Assembly: GCA_000436755.1 (NCBI GenBank)
Contig: FR887314.1
Location: forward strand, 1 to 35,378
DNA length: 35,378 nt
Direction: 5' to 3'
Origin: Clostridium sp. CAG:253
GTDB lineage: Bacteria > Bacillota > Clostridia > Lachnospirales > Lachnospiraceae
Shown here in pieces: positions 24,070 to 32,359 of the stretch. The notes beneath the pieces are model-generated. The model was not told the origin of the DNA. It did not search any database and saw only the letters and a program-made list of their open reading frames with translations. The first letter of the stretch is position 1. Every line of letters starts with the position of its first letter. A program made the translations under genes and the position numbers.

Positions 24070-25779
24070 ATGTTATTAAATCTTCATGTAAAAAACTTAG
24101 CTGTTATAGATGAAATTGAAGTTGAATTTTCAGAAGGACTTAACGTACTTACAGGAGAGACAGGTGCCGGAAAATCTATTATTATAGGTTCTATAAATAT
24201 TGCCCTTGGTGGAAAAGTATCAAGAGATATTATCAGAAAAGGAACAGAATTTGCATTGATAGAATTGACATTTCTTGCAGAGACAGATGAGCAGATATGC
24301 GAACTGGAGAAATTGGGGATTTCCCTTGAGGAAAATATGCTTGTTATATCGAGAAAAGTTACGAAAAGCCGTACTATAAACAGGGTAAATGGAGAGACAG
24401 TGAATGTTTCCATGCTTAAAAGTGTTGCTGATATACTTATTGATATTCACGGACAGAACGAACAGCAGTCGCTTCTTCACAAACACAAGCATATGGAGAT
24501 TGTTGACAGATATGTCGGAGAAAAGATGTGCGGAAAAGATGTCAAATTTAGTAAGATGTACAAAGAATATAAGGACATGTCAGAAAAGTACAATGGGAAA
24601 GAGATTTCTGAAGATGAGCGTCTTAGAGAAATTTCATTTATTAAATATGAATTGGAACAGATTGAGGATGCTCATCTTGTAAAGGGGGAAGAAGCAAAGT
24701 TACAGGAGAGGTATCGTTATCTTTCAAATTTAAATGAGATTGAAAGTGGGATAGGAGAGATATATTCCATGATGGGAAGTTCGGATACAGGAGTGGAAAA
24801 TGTGTCTCAGATGCTTGGAAGAAGTTCACGTATATTAGGTAAGATTAGTGAGTATGACGACGGTTTAAAAAATCTTGCCAGTCAAATATCAGAAATAGAT
24901 GAACTTATTATGGATTTTAACAGAGATTTGCAGGCATATGCTTCGGATATTGAGAATACGGGTGAAGAATTTGAAAATGTGGAACAGAGACTTGACCTTG
25001 TAAGAGGAATTAAGGCAAAATATGGAGCTACTACGGAACAGGTTGAAAGTTATGCCAAAAATCTTACGAAAAAATTAGAAAAATATGAGGCATATGGGGA
25101 ATATAAGGCAAATTTAGAGAAAAAAATAAATTTATACAAAGAAAAATTATCAGAACTTGCAAAACAGATATCAAAAATCAGAAAAATCTGTTCTAAGGAA
25201 CTTGAAAAGAAAATTATCGATGCACTTATAGATTTGAATTTTTTACAGGTTAAATTTGAGATAGCTGTTACGGAACTTAGTGAATTTGATATAAACGGAA
25301 AAGATGATATTGAATTTATGTTATCGACAAATCCGGGAGAAGATTTAAAGCCTTTAGGGAGTGCAGCATCAGGCGGTGAACTTTCACGAATTATGCTTGC
25401 CATAAAAGCTGTATTAGCTGAGCATGACTCTATAAGCACACTTATTTTTGATGAGATTGATGTAGGCATAAGCGGCAGGACAGCACAAAAAGTTGCCGAA
25501 AAAATGGCATTTATAGGTAAGTCACATCAGGTTATATGTATATCACATCTTGCGCAGATTGCAGCAATGGCAGATTGTCATTATCTTATAGAAAAAAACA
25601 ATACTGACAATCACACAAGTACGGTTATAAGAAGATTGTCTGATGATGAGTCTGTTGACGAACTTGCGAGAATATTAGGAGGTGCAAGGATAACAGAAGC
25701 AGTCATGGAAAGTGCAAGAGAGATGAAACAGTTAGCAGGAAAAGAAAAAGAGGAGTCGATAAAAAGGCTGACAGCATAA
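24070..25779 (+). CDS. recN: DNA repair protein RecN
   Basis: 569-aa SMC-like ATPase acting early in double-strand break repair. The N-terminal half-ATPase has Walker A GETGAGKS (residues 29-36). A central coiled-coil region (about 155-380) is rich in Glu and Lys. The C-terminal half has the ABC signature SGGELSRIMLAIK (around residue 436) and Walker B TLIFDEIDVGISG (around 457). GAGGGGG lies 7 nt before ATG 24070. It has its own promoter and a possible SOS box. The stop codon overlaps an alternating heptamer repeat shared with the recN-spoIVB gap. Confidence 0.95.
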   Translation: MLLNLHVKNLAVIDEIEVEFSEGLNVLTGETGAGKSIIIGSINIALGGKVSRDIIRKGTEFALIELTFLAETDEQICELEKLGISLEENMLVISRKVTKSRTINRVNGETVNVSMLKSVADILIDIHGQNEQQSLLHKHKHMEIVDRYVGEKMCGKDVKFSKMYKEYKDMSEKYNGKEISEDERLREISFIKYELEQIEDAHLVKGEEAKLQERYRYLSNLNEIESGIGEIYSMMGSSDTGVENVSQMLGRSSRILGKISEYDDGLKNLASQISEIDELIMDFNRDLQAYASDIENTGEEFENVEQRLDLVRGIKAKYGATTEQVESYAKNLTKKLEKYEAYGEYKANLEKKINLYKEKLSELAKQISKIRKICSKELEKKIIDALIDLNFLQVKFEIAVTELSEFDINGKDDIEFMLSTNPGEDLKPLGSAASGGELSRIMLAIKAVLAEHDSISTLIFDEIDVGISGRTAQKVAEKMAFIGKSHQVICISHLAQIAAMADCHYLIEKNNTDNHTSTVIRRLSDDESVDELARILGGARITEAVMESAREMKQLAGKEKEESIKRLTA

Positions 25780-25805
25780 AGTATTATGAATACTTTTGAA
25801 GTATT
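25779..25805. repeat. Alternating heptamer AAGTATT/AATACTT, 10-bp phased
   Basis: AAGTATT at 25779-25785, its inverse AATACTT at 25789-25795, and AAGTATT again at 25799-25805, each starting exactly 10 bp after the previous one. The middle copy can pair with either neighbour, giving two mutually exclusive small hairpins, or the three can be read as binding sites on one face of the helix. There is no T run. Confidence 0.5.
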
Positions 25806-25883
25806 TGCAGATTATATTTATCAGAAAAGAAAATGTGCATGTGTACATTTATAAAAATAAATGCTTTTCCGGGGGATATGATT

Positions 25884-27131
25884 ATGCAGAGAAAAAAATG
25901 TTATCAGTTTATACTTATAGGTTTACTGTTATTAGATATTGTAGTTTCAATCTTATATTATGTATGGTATCTTGACAGAAAAATACCTGCAAATATAAAT
26001 ATTATTGAAAATACAGAGGAATCATTTGATTTTAGTCTTCCGGTTCAGTGCAATGATGTCGCAAGTGATACTATAAAAGTTTTCAATAATTCTCAACATG
26101 GTGGAAAAGTAAAGGTGGTTGCAGGAGAAAGTACAGGAAGCTGCAAGGCTGAACTTAAATTGTTTGGGATTTTTCATTACAGAAATATAAAATTTAATGT
26201 TGTAAAAAAGCAAAAACTTATTCCGTCAGGGAGAGCAGCGGGAATTTATGTCAATGCAAAAGGTGTTATGGTTCTTGGAACATCATCGGTTGTGGGAAAG
26301 GGAGGGAACAGTTACAGTCCGTCTAAAAATATTCTTCAGGCTGGAGACTACATTTATAATGTTGCAGGCGAAGAAGTATCTGCAATCGATGATATCGAAA
26401 AAATTTTACAGACACTTGGAAGTGGAAATATCAAGATGAAAATCCGCAGGGGAAAAGAAAAGATAGATGTAAAGGTTAAAGCTATAGAGAATGAGGATGG
26501 AAAAGTGAAAATAGGTACATGGCTTCGGGAGGATACAGAAGGAATAGGAACCATAACATATATATCACCTGATAATACTTATGCCGCACTTGGACATGGT
26601 ATAGCTGATGCAGATACAGGACTGCTTGTTGACATATCAGCAGGAGGTTTGTATGAGGCTGCAGTAAATAAGGTTATACCGAGCAAGAGGGGTGTACCGG
26701 GGCAGATATCAGGCAGTGTGGAATTATCTGACAGGTGTCGCATAGGCAGTATTATTTCAAACAATGATTCAGGAATCAAGGGCGAAATCCTAAAAAGTGA
26801 GGCAGTAAACTGTGACAATAAATATGCTGTTCCTGTCGCACTTAAGCAGGATATAAAGAAAGGCAAAGCATATATATTGTGTCAATTGGACGATGATGTT
26901 AAAAAATATGAAATTGAAATCTGCAATATAATTCAAAATGCAAAAGAAAATAAAGATATGGTTATTAAAGTTACTGATAAGAAACTTCTGAAAAAGACAG
27001 GGGGGATTGTCCAGGGAATGAGTGGTTCGCCTATAGTACAGGATGGCAGAATAGTAGGGGCAGTTACGCATGTTTTTGTAGATGAACCGACTAAAGGCTA
27101 TGCAATATTTATTGAAAAGATGTTAAAATAG
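25884..27131 (+). CDS. spoIVB: SpoIVB peptidase (S55 serine protease with PDZ domain)
   Basis: 415-aa forespore protease. In B. subtilis it cleaves SpoIVFA to release SpoIVFB and so activate sigma-K in the mother cell. It has an N-terminal membrane anchor (FILIGLLLLDIVVSILYYVWYL), a PDZ domain (about residues 110-205, with GRAAGIYVNAKGVMVLG and GDYIYNVAGEEV), and the S55 domain with GHGI (His238) and GMSGSPI (Ser380, Ser382). The SpoIVB-typical SAGGLYEAAVNKVIPSKRGVPG is present. ATG 25884 is chosen because GGGGG lies 8 nt upstream; ATG 25878 would leave only 2 nt. Confidence 0.94.
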   Translation: MQRKKCYQFILIGLLLLDIVVSILYYVWYLDRKIPANINIIENTEESFDFSLPVQCNDVASDTIKVFNNSQHGGKVKVVAGESTGSCKAELKLFGIFHYRNIKFNVVKKQKLIPSGRAAGIYVNAKGVMVLGTSSVVGKGGNSYSPSKNILQAGDYIYNVAGEEVSAIDDIEKILQTLGSGNIKMKIRRGKEKIDVKVKAIENEDGKVKIGTWLREDTEGIGTITYISPDNTYAALGHGIADADTGLLVDISAGGLYEAAVNKVIPSKRGVPGQISGSVELSDRCRIGSIISNNDSGIKGEILKSEAVNCDNKYAVPVALKQDIKKGKAYILCQLDDDVKKYEIEICNIIQNAKENKDMVIKVTDKKLLKKTGGIVQGMSGSPIVQDGRIVGAVTHVFVDEPTKGYAIFIEKMLK

Positions 27132-27164
27132 CAAATTGATTTTTATAATAAAGTAGAACGGTGT

Positions 27165-27306
27165 TGTCAAAAAGTAGAAAATAGTAGAGAAACATAGTGA
27201 ACGATGATGTAACAGGGTATTATAAGTCGAAATGTAGAGAGTGTTTACCGTTGAAATATGATGAGTAAGGTAATATTATCAAGAAGTAGTAAAACAGAAA
27301 GTCGAA
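27165..27306. promoter_or_regulatory. Spo0A-box-like heptamers upstream of spo0A
   Basis: Three heptamers each differ by one base from the 0A box TGTCGAA: TGTCAAA at 27165-27171, AGTCGAA at 27225-27231 and AGTCGAA at 27300-27306. The middle one directly follows a possible -10 TATTAT (27218-27223), and the last lies at the ribosome binding site. The region also has repeated AGTAGAA. Autoregulation by Spo0A is known in Bacillus and fits here. Confidence 0.4.
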
Positions 27307-27319
27307 TTTGGAGGTAAAC

Positions 27320-28132
27320 ATGGACAACATCAAAGTTTTAGTAGTTGACGACAACGGAAGAATTGTAAATTTACTAAAGGATGCAATCACAAAAGAAACG
27401 GATATGGATGTAGTAGCAACAGCTAACGATGGCGAGGAGGCATTGAAAAAAATAGAAGTCTACAATCCTGATGTGGTCTTGCTTGACCTTATAATGCCGA
27501 GAATTGACGGTTTGGGTGTTATGGAGAGGTTGAAAGAGAAGAAAAAGATAACTTCAGTTCCAAAGATAATAGTTATTTCGGCTGTCAGTCAGGAGAGTGT
27601 TACAGAAAATGCATTTATGCTTGGTGCGGCATATTACATTCTCAAGCCTTTTGACACACAGATGGTACTTTCAAGAATAAGAACAGCAGTCAATGAAGAA
27701 AATGCTGAAAATCATGTAATAAATACAATATATGAGAACGGAAACAAAATGCTGAAAAAATCATATAATCTTGAAGCAGATGTAACAGATATAATACACG
27801 AAATAGGAGTGCCTGCACATATAAAAGGATATCAGTATCTTAGAGATGCGATAATCATGTCGGTTAATGATGACGAGATGCTTGGAGCGATTACGAAAAG
27901 ATTATATCCTACCATAGCAAAAAATCATAAAACGACATCGAGCAGAGTTGAGAGGGCTATAAGACATGCTATTGAGGTTGCATGGAGCAGAGGCAAGGTA
28001 GATACAATAGAAGAACTTTTTGGATATACTGTAAGTTCAGGGAAAGGAAAACCAACCAATTCGGAATTTGTTGCACTTATATCTGATAAGATAAGACTTG
28101 AATATAAAATGAATAGGAAAATGATAGTTTGA
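27320..28132 (+). CDS. spo0A: Stage 0 sporulation protein A, master response regulator
   Basis: 270-aa response regulator that commits the cell to sporulation. The receiver domain holds Asp10, Asp11 and phosphoacceptor Asp56 ([13 protein letters not shown]), the switch threonine/serine region VISAVSQ and Lys in ILKPFD. The C-terminal domain has [16 protein letters not shown] and the DNA-recognition helix region [17 protein letters not shown]. Length and spacing match Bacillus Spo0A (267 aa). GGAGG (27310-27314) precedes ATG 27320 by 5 nt; an upstream TTG lies in the binding site. Immediately follows spoIVB, the canonical arrangement. Confidence 0.97.
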   Translation: MDNIKVLVVDDNGRIVNLLKDAITKETDMDVVATANDGEEALKKIEVYNPDVVLLDLIMPRIDGLGVMERLKEKKKITSVPKIIVISAVSQESVTENAFMLGAAYYILKPFDTQMVLSRIRTAVNEENAENHVINTIYENGNKMLKKSYNLEADVTDIIHEIGVPAHIKGYQYLRDAIIMSVNDDEMLGAITKRLYPTIAKNHKTTSSRVERAIRHAIEVAWSRGKVDTIEELFGYTVSSGKGKPTNSEFVALISDKIRLEYKMNRKMIV

Positions 28133-28143
28133 CAGAAAAATAC

Positions 28144-28172
28144 TTTTCAGAGCCGGCAAATTAGGGTATAAT
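28144..28172 (+). promoter_or_regulatory. Possible promoter for glgA
   Basis: A perfect -10 TATAAT at 28167-28172 is preceded at 17 bp by a weak -35 TTTTCA (28144-28149). It lies in the 73-nt gap between spo0A and glgA, so glgA may be transcribed separately as well as by read-through. Confidence 0.5.
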
Positions 28173-28205
28173 GTATATAAACATTGGCGAAGGAGGTTGG
28201 TTTTA

Positions 28206-29642
28206 TTGAAAAATATTTTATTTGTAGCATCAGAGTGTGTTCCTTTTATTAAAACAGGAGGATTAGCGGATGTAGTAGGGTCACTGCCAAAGTGTTTTGA
28301 CAAGAAGAAATATGATGTAAGGGTTATGATACCAAAGTATGCATGTATTCCTGATGAATGGAAAAATAAGATGGTTTACAAAACTCATTTTTATATAGAT
28401 TTGGCTTGGCGTAAACAGTATGTAGGTATCATGGAGATGCAGTATGAAGGTGTAACCTTTTATTTCGTGGATAATGAGTTTTACTTTGCAGGACCAAAGC
28501 CATATGGTTATATACATGAGGATATAGAGAAATTTGCATTTTTCTGTAAAGCAGCATTGTCATCACTTCCGAGTCTTGATTTTCACCCCGATGTAATTCA
28601 TTGTCATGATTGGCAGACGGGACTTATTCCAGTGTATCTTCATGATATGTTTCAGGAGAATCCATTCTACACAAATATTAAGACAATCATGACTATACAT
28701 AATCTTAAATTCCAAGGTGTGTGGGATTTACAGAAAGTAAAAGATATTACAGGTATAAATTCATCATTTTTTACCTCAGATAAGCTTGAGGCTTATGGTG
28801 ATGCGAACTACCTTAAGGGTGGTATAGTTTATGCTGATTTAGTTACTACAGTTAGTGATTCATATGCCGAAGAGATTAAGATGCCATTTTATGGAGAAAA
28901 ACTTGACGGTCTTATGCGTGCAAGGGACAATTCCCTTTTTGGAATAGTAAACGGATTAGATTATGATGAGTATAATCCTGAGACGGATCCTCTTATCTAT
29001 AAAAATTACTCGGCAAAGACATTCAGAAGAGAAAAAATTAAAAATAAAAGAGCACTTCAGAAAGAGCTGGGGCTTGAGGAAAACGATAAAAAATTTATGA
29101 TAGGTATTGTTTCAAGACTTACTGACCAGAAAGGTCTTGATTTAGTTGACTACGTCATTGAAGAGATATGTGCCGAAGATACACAGCTTGTTGTACTTGG
29201 TACAGGTGAAGAAAAATATGAGCATTTATTCAGACATTATGAGTGGAAGTATCATGACAGAGTATCTGCCAATATTTATTATTCAAATGAACGTTCTCAT
29301 AAGATTTATGCGGCATGTGATGCATTTCTTATGCCATCGCTTTTTGAGCCATGTGGACTTAGCCAGTTGATGAGTCTCAGATATGGAACAGTTCCTATTG
29401 TAAGAGAAACAGGAGGGCTTAAAGATACCGTAGAACCATACAATGAATACGAGAGTAAGGGAACAGGATTTTCGTTCTGTAATTATAACGCACATGAAAT
29501 GCTGAATACTATTCGTTATGCAAAAGATGTATATTTCAATCGTAAGCGTGAGTGGAACAAGATAATTGACAGAGGAATGGCAAAAGATTTCTCATGGGGA
29601 CAGTCAGCACTCAAATATGCAGAATTATATGACAGATTATAA
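28206..29642 (+). CDS. glgA: Glycogen synthase (ADP-glucose, GT5)
   Basis: 478-aa glycosyltransferase extending alpha-1,4-glucan from ADP-glucose. The N-terminal KTGGLADV (Lys16) binds ADP-glucose. HCHDWQTGLIPVYL and TIHNLKFQG are family landmarks, and the C-terminal domain has GIVSRLTDQKGLDL and the FEPCGLSQL motif with the catalytic glutamate. TTG 28206 is selected: AGGAGG (28191-28196) lies 9 nt upstream and the protein then starts MKNILFVASE as usual. Other glg genes are absent from the window. Its position after spo0A fits granulose formation, but this is inference. Confidence 0.94.
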   Translation: MKNILFVASECVPFIKTGGLADVVGSLPKCFDKKKYDVRVMIPKYACIPDEWKNKMVYKTHFYIDLAWRKQYVGIMEMQYEGVTFYFVDNEFYFAGPKPYGYIHEDIEKFAFFCKAALSSLPSLDFHPDVIHCHDWQTGLIPVYLHDMFQENPFYTNIKTIMTIHNLKFQGVWDLQKVKDITGINSSFFTSDKLEAYGDANYLKGGIVYADLVTTVSDSYAEEIKMPFYGEKLDGLMRARDNSLFGIVNGLDYDEYNPETDPLIYKNYSAKTFRREKIKNKRALQKELGLEENDKKFMIGIVSRLTDQKGLDLVDYVIEEICAEDTQLVVLGTGEEKYEHLFRHYEWKYHDRVSANIYYSNERSHKIYAACDAFLMPSLFEPCGLSQLMSLRYGTVPIVRETGGLKDTVEPYNEYESKGTGFSFCNYNAHEMLNTIRYAKDVYFNRKREWNKIIDRGMAKDFSWGQSALKYAELYDRL

Positions 29643-29670
29643 AATTAAGTTTATTTATAACATATAGTCA

Positions 29671-29720
29671 GAGCTGAACTATTAGATATAATTTTATATT
29701 TAAACGGTTCAGCTCATTTT
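29671..29720 (+). terminator. Hairpin after glgA, probable terminator
   Basis: GAGCTGAAC (29671-29679) and GTTCAGCTC (29707-29715) form a perfect 9-bp stem around an AT-rich 27-nt loop that can fold further, followed by ATTTT. The long loop and short T tract make it a weak terminator at best. A second small hairpin CAAGAG/CTCTTG lies near 29766-29786. Confidence 0.55.
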
Positions 29721-29829
29721 AGATAAATTTTGCCGTGATATTAGATTTTTTTATGAAGTTGAGCTCAAGAGGGATTTTGACTCTTGCATCATATTTAGTA
29801 CGGCGTTTAAAGTAAACAAGGGGATAAAA

Positions 29830-30564
29830 ATGATGAGATTGGATAAATATCTTACAGAAATGTCTGTAGGGTCGAGAAGTTCAGTAAAAAAAATAATTAA
29901 ATCCGGCAGAGTTTATGTAGATGGAAAAGAAGTGGTGAAGCCTGAAACAAAGATTGATGAAAATGCATCACAGGTCATGGTGGATGGCAGTGAAATTTGT
30001 TATAATAAATATGAATATTATATGTTAAACAAACCGAAGGGTTGCATATCAGCAACAAATGACAGAGAACATAAAACCGTTATTGATATAATAAAATCTT
30101 CTAATAAAAAAGATTTATTTCCGGTTGGCAGACTTGACATAGATACAGAGGGACTTTTGTTAATCACAAATAACGGGGAACTTGCGCATAAATTGTTATC
30201 ACCCAAAAAACATGTTGAAAAGAAATATTATGTTGAAGTACAGGGGATACTTGATGAGAATGATGCAAAACTTGTACAGGAAGGTTTAGATATTGGAGAA
30301 GAAAAACTGACACTTCCGGCAAAGATGTCGAATATAAACACAGATGAGCAAAATGGTGTGTCATCTTGTTTTTTAACAATACATGAGGGCAAATTTCATC
30401 AGGTTAAAAGAATGATGAAAAAACTCGGAAAATCGGTGACATATCTTAAGAGAGTAAGCATGGGAAGTCTTGTATTGGACGAGGATTTGAAAACAGGCGA
30501 ATACAGAGAACTGACAAAATCCGAGATTGATAAAATAACTGAGATTGATAAGACGATAATGTAA
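29830..30564 (+). CDS. RsuA/RluB/E/F family pseudouridine synthase
   Basis: 244-aa rRNA pseudouridine synthase. It has an N-terminal S4 domain (RLDKYLTEMSVGSRSSVKKII, about 3-60), then the catalytic domain with NKPKGCISATND, the FPVGRLDIDTEGLLLITNNGEL motif with catalytic Asp103, and the C-terminal KFHQVKRMMKKLGKSVTYLKR signature. The short loop and overall length (about 240 aa) resemble RsuA, which modifies 16S U516, more than RluB, but the target is not certain. AAGGGG (29818-29823) lies 6 nt before ATG 29830. Confidence 0.9.
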   Translation: MMRLDKYLTEMSVGSRSSVKKIIKSGRVYVDGKEVVKPETKIDENASQVMVDGSEICYNKYEYYMLNKPKGCISATNDREHKTVIDIIKSSNKKDLFPVGRLDIDTEGLLLITNNGELAHKLLSPKKHVEKKYYVEVQGILDENDAKLVQEGLDIGEEKLTLPAKMSNINTDEQNGVSSCFLTIHEGKFHQVKRMMKKLGKSVTYLKRVSMGSLVLDEDLKTGEYRELTKSEIDKITEIDKTIM

Positions 30565-30642
30565 ATTATACAGAGATAATGAAAAATAACTTTGAATTTT
30601 GAAGTATATAAAATACAAATAAAAATATTTAGTTGAAATATC

Positions 30643-30671
30643 TTGACCGTTAATTAGAAATAGGGTAAAAT
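30643..30671 (+). promoter_or_regulatory. Promoter of the tRNA-Thr gene
   Basis: TTGACC (30643-30648) and TAAAAT (30666-30671) are 17 bp apart. The start would fall near 30678, 5 nt before the mature tRNA end. Confidence 0.65.
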
Positions 30672-30682
30672 AATAAGGCAGT

Positions 30683-30755
30683 GCTGAAATAGCTCAGTTG
30701 GTAGAGCACTTCACTCGTAATGAAGGGGTCGTGGGTTCGAGTCCCATTTTCAGCT
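30683..30755 (+). tRNA. tRNA-Thr (anticodon CGT)
   Basis: 73 nt folding as a cloverleaf: acceptor GCTGAAA with TTTCAGC, D stem GCTC/GAGC, anticodon stem CTTCA/TGAAG with loop CTCGTAA (CGU reads ACG), and T stem GTGGG/CCCAT with TTCGAGT. Discriminator is T and CCA is not encoded. It has its own promoter and terminator as a monocistronic unit. Confidence 0.96.
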
Positions 30756-30762
30756 TAGTCAT

Positions 30763-30807
30763 AAAAGTACCGGAAAGCCTTAAATAAAGGAATTCGGTAC
30801 TTTTTTT
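30763..30807 (+). terminator. Terminator of the tRNA-Thr transcript
   Basis: AAAAGTACCG (30763-30772) pairs with CGGTACTTTT; the right arm is followed by a run of seven T ending at 30807. The loop contains a small CCTT/AAGG stem. Confidence 0.88.
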
Positions 30808-30876
30808 GTTTAAAAATGTACCAAAAGTGTTTATGGTTTTGATGCTGATGTATATATAACAACGTACATATAGAAG

Positions 30877-30905
30877 TTGATAACATAACATACATATAAT
30901 ATAAT
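30877..30905 (+). promoter_or_regulatory. Promoter directly abutting the metallopeptidase start codon
   Basis: TTGATA (30877-30882) and TATAAT (30900-30905) are 17 bp apart. The -10 ends 6 nt before ATG 30912, so the expected transcript start coincides with the start codon. A second overlapping TATAAT (30895-30900) lacks a -35. Confidence 0.6.
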
Positions 30906-30911
30906 AATATT

Positions 30912-31487
30912 ATGGAAAACAAAGAGAAAATTGAAATAGAGATAATTAAAAGTAACAGAAAAACAATTGCCATCGAAGTAAGACAGGACTTAAGGGTTAT
31001 AGTAAGAGTACCTAAAAGAGCGTCTAACAGAGAAATAATGAAGTTCGTTGAGCAAAAGCAGGATTGGATTGCGAAGCATCTTGCACATATGCAAATCAGA
31101 TATGAGGAAACCCGTAGAGCAAAAGAAAAACAGTTCACAGATGATGACATTAGAAAAATGAAAGACGAGGCAAAAAGGGTTATACCTGACAGAGTAAAAT
31201 ATTACGCTGGTATTATGGGAGTTACGTTTGGAAAAATTACTATTAAAAATCAAAAAACCAGATGGGGCAGCTGCAGCAGTAAAGGAAATTTGAACTTTAA
31301 CTGTCTGTTAATGATGACACCGGACAAAGTAAGGGATTATGTAGTTATTCATGAACTTTGCCACTTAAAGCAGATGAATCATTCAAAAATGTTTTGGGCA
31401 GAAGTAGAGAAAGTCATGCCTGATTATAAAGTTTACAGGCAATGGCTTAGCCAAAATGGGAATATGCTGATTGAGCGCATGAAATAA
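30912..31487 (+). CDS. YgjP-type M48-like metallopeptidase (DUF45), apparently leaderless
   Basis: 191-aa protein of the YgjP/SprT-like zinc metallohydrolase family. The N-terminal part is SNRKTIAIEVRQDLRVIVRVP. The core has TRWGSCSSKGNLNFNCLLMM followed by the zinc motif HELCH (147-151) and a third ligand His157 in MNHSKMFW. Physiological substrate is unknown for the family. No purine-rich binding site lies upstream: the 20 nt before the ATG are AT only apart from single C residues, and the promoter -10 ends 6 nt before the ATG. The start is supported by the family N-terminus, and the next in-frame ATG (residue 43) would cut into the domain. Confidence 0.9.
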   Translation: MENKEKIEIEIIKSNRKTIAIEVRQDLRVIVRVPKRASNREIMKFVEQKQDWIAKHLAHMQIRYEETRRAKEKQFTDDDIRKMKDEAKRVIPDRVKYYAGIMGVTFGKITIKNQKTRWGSCSSKGNLNFNCLLMMTPDKVRDYVVIHELCHLKQMNHSKMFWAEVEKVMPDYKVYRQWLSQNGNMLIERMK

Positions 31488-31509
31488 GTTTTCGATAGTT
31501 TGAAATTTC

Positions 31510-31541
31510 ATTATATTAATTTTTAATTATATTAATTTTTT
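31510..31541. repeat. 16-bp tandem duplication between two genes
   Basis: ATTATATTAATTTTTA occurs twice in tandem (31510-31525 and from 31526, the second copy with T as the last base). It is flanked by TTTCATTA and TAATGAAG, which are inverted, so the whole may fold as a weak AT-rich hairpin after the metallopeptidase gene. Confidence 0.55.
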
Positions 31542-31589
31542 AATGAAGATAATGGATAAGGAGAGAATAAAAAAGAAAAGAGGGGAAAA

Positions 31590-32354
31590 ATGGCAGGGAC
31601 AATGATACACCTTGTTATAGCTGTACGGCTGGCAGATTTTATTGAAAAGAATGGATATTTGATAAAAACATCAATTGAAGAGGAAGAGGGTACGGATTTA
31701 AATAGAAAAATGTTTGTTGTTGGTAATATTTGTCCTGATGGGATAATGAACCATAAAAATTATGAAAGAAGTATGAAACTGCATACACATTTCAGGGATG
31801 GAATACCTGATGGTGACTTTGGAAAAGATGGAACTATTGAAATATTTGAAGGAAGGCTCAAAGGATTTTGGGAGAAACATTTAGAGGATGAAAAGTATGT
31901 GAGAGGACTTTATCTTGGATATATAACTCATATGATGACAGACAAACGATTTGTTTTGTATGAACGACCAAAATATTTTGAGAATATATCTGTTATAGGT
32001 CTGACTGACCATGACAGAGAGACTTTTGTTTATTTTAACAGGGATACGGATTTGGTTGATTTTAAACTTGTAAGAGAAATGCCTGAACTTTTGGAGGCAA
32101 AGGATATATTGGAAGAGACAAGCGGATATTATATAAAAGATATGATAACCAGCATAGACCTTGATAAAAGCCGTATGTGGATATTAAATCATTTCTTTGA
32201 GAAAGAACATGTGATTGAAGAAAGCAGATTTTTAGATTATAAGAGCATAATAAAATTTATTGATGATACTGTCGAATATATAAAAAAGAGACTGCTTGAT
32301 GAAAAATTCCTTATAAATAAATCAAGAATAGAGAAGCAGGGGAATGGAGGATAA
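31590..32354 (+). CDS. Zinc-dependent phospholipase C-like family protein
   Basis: 254-aa cytoplasmic protein (no signal peptide) that resembles the zinc-dependent phospholipase C/P1 nuclease-like family common in Firmicutes. Conserved metal-binding features are AGTMIHLVIA (His7), VVGNICPDGI (Asp), KLHTHFRDG with two histidines, and YITHMMTDKRF with His and Asp. These suggest a trinuclear zinc centre. Activity on phospholipids is not established for this group. A GGGGA sequence precedes ATG 31590. The gene ends 5 nt before the next one, so the pair is very probably co-transcribed. Confidence 0.7.
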   Translation: MAGTMIHLVIAVRLADFIEKNGYLIKTSIEEEEGTDLNRKMFVVGNICPDGIMNHKNYERSMKLHTHFRDGIPDGDFGKDGTIEIFEGRLKGFWEKHLEDEKYVRGLYLGYITHMMTDKRFVLYERPKYFENISVIGLTDHDRETFVYFNRDTDLVDFKLVREMPELLEAKDILEETSGYYIKDMITSIDLDKSRMWILNHFFEKEHVIEESRFLDYKSIIKFIDDTVEYIKKRLLDEKFLINKSRIEKQGNGG

Positions 32355-32359
32355 GAGAT

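Noticed and set aside
25788..25815. Sigma-G-like promoter GAATA...CAGATTA upstream of spoIVB
   Set aside because: The spacing is 15 bp where 17-18 is expected and the -10 has two mismatches; spoIVB is likely sigma-F/G controlled but this sequence does not show it.
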